This document shows positions 13,229 to 13,526 of a stretch of DNA of 13,526 bases, one piece after another. The position numbers and the translations under genes are program-made. The DNA lies in contig JAOPZD010000392.1 of assembly GCA_025964295.1 (NCBI GenBank), positions 1 through 13,526 of the forward strand. Direction: 5' to 3'. The DNA is from Conexibacter sp. (GTDB lineage Bacteria > Actinomycetota > Thermoleophilia > Solirubrobacterales > Solirubrobacteraceae). Under the pieces are notes generated by a model. That model was not told the DNA's origin. It ran no database searches and saw only the letters and a program-made list of their open reading frames with translations. How positions within the stretch are numbered: the stretch's first letter is position 1; each line of letters starts with the position of its first letter.

Positions 13229-13526
13229 TGCACCTCAAGCGCGTCATCCCCTGCCTCGACGTCGACAACGGCCGCGTCGTCAAGGGCACCAACTTCGTCG
13301 GGCTGCGCGACGCGGGCGATCCGGTCGAGCTGGCCGAGCGCTACGACGCCGAGGGCGCCGACGAGGTCATCTTCCTCGACATCACCGCCACCCACGAGCA
13401 GCGCGAGACGATCGTCGACCTCGCGCGCCGCACGGCCGACAACGTGTTCATCCCGTTCACGATCGGTGGCGGGATCCGCTCGGTCGCCGACGCCCAGGCC
13501 GTGCTCGACGCGGGCGCCGACAAGGT
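13228..13526 (+). CDS. hisF: Imidazole glycerol phosphate synthase cyclase subunit, 3'-truncated by the window edge
   Basis: The start of HisF, the TIM-barrel cyclase that joins HisH-derived ammonia to PRFAR. The visible 99 codons begin [20 protein letters not shown], with catalytic D11 and the phosphate-loop region [21 protein letters not shown] at the right edge. [13 protein letters not shown] is also typical of HisF. The ATG overlaps the last base of the hisA stop (TGATG). No stop is reached because the window ends. The second catalytic aspartate (about 130) is outside the window. Confidence 0.94.
   Translation, partial: MHLKRVIPCLDVDNGRVVKGTNFVGLRDAGDPVELAERYDAEGADEVIFLDITATHEQRETIVDLARRTADNVFIPFTIGGGIRSVADAQAVLDAGADK

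Overview
The window is very GC-rich, with G or C at nearly every third codon position. It looks like an actinobacterial chromosome, most likely the Thermoleophilia/Solirubrobacterales lineage. That placement is inferred from protein character, from the LexA-box type (CGAACA-NN-TGTTC) and from frequent leaderless-type gene starts; no ribosomal marker is present to confirm it.

Left part (1-3182), mixed genes. A GNAT acetyltransferase enters from the left edge and carries an in-frame array of 63-bp Gly/Pro/Arg-rich repeats between its halves. It ends at a GC-rich terminator hairpin. Next, on the minus strand, is a small unrecognised basic protein whose promoter is flanked by two near-consensus LexA boxes, so it is a likely SOS-response gene. 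Upstream of it, also on the minus strand, is an isocitrate/isopropylmalate dehydrogenase-family enzyme with a divergent substrate region. Divergent from that enzyme is a 112-aa protein made of two copies of a CxxC...CxxxH zinc-binding module.

Middle (3183-6878). A secreted, cysteine-rich protein with four Asp-box (BNR) motifs, probably a sialidase-like beta-propeller, overlaps by 28 bp at its 3' end with a convergent MFS transporter gene. The transporter lies 1 nt behind an HD-domain hydrolase gene. That hydrolase is divergent from murA, and their -10 elements overlap in one symmetric sequence.

Right part (6943-13526). murA encodes a UDP-GlcNAc enolpyruvyl transferase with Asp in place of the fosfomycin-target Cys. 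After a 120-bp spacer with structured repeats, a CGTCACA/TGTGACG dyad and a promoter, the histidine operon runs hisZ-hisG-hisD-hisB-hisH-hisA-hisF. Every junction overlaps by 1 or 4 nt, and hisF is cut by the window end. HisZ plus short HisG form the two-subunit first enzyme. HisD, HisB, HisA and HisH/HisF supply other steps. hisC is absent from its common place between hisD and hisB, and hisIE is not in the window.

The most unusual material is the LexA-flanked small gene, the duplicated zinc module, the repeat-expanded acetyltransferase linker, the divergent dehydrogenase and the structured murA-his spacer. I see no CRISPR array, tRNA, rRNA, insertion sequence or phage gene.
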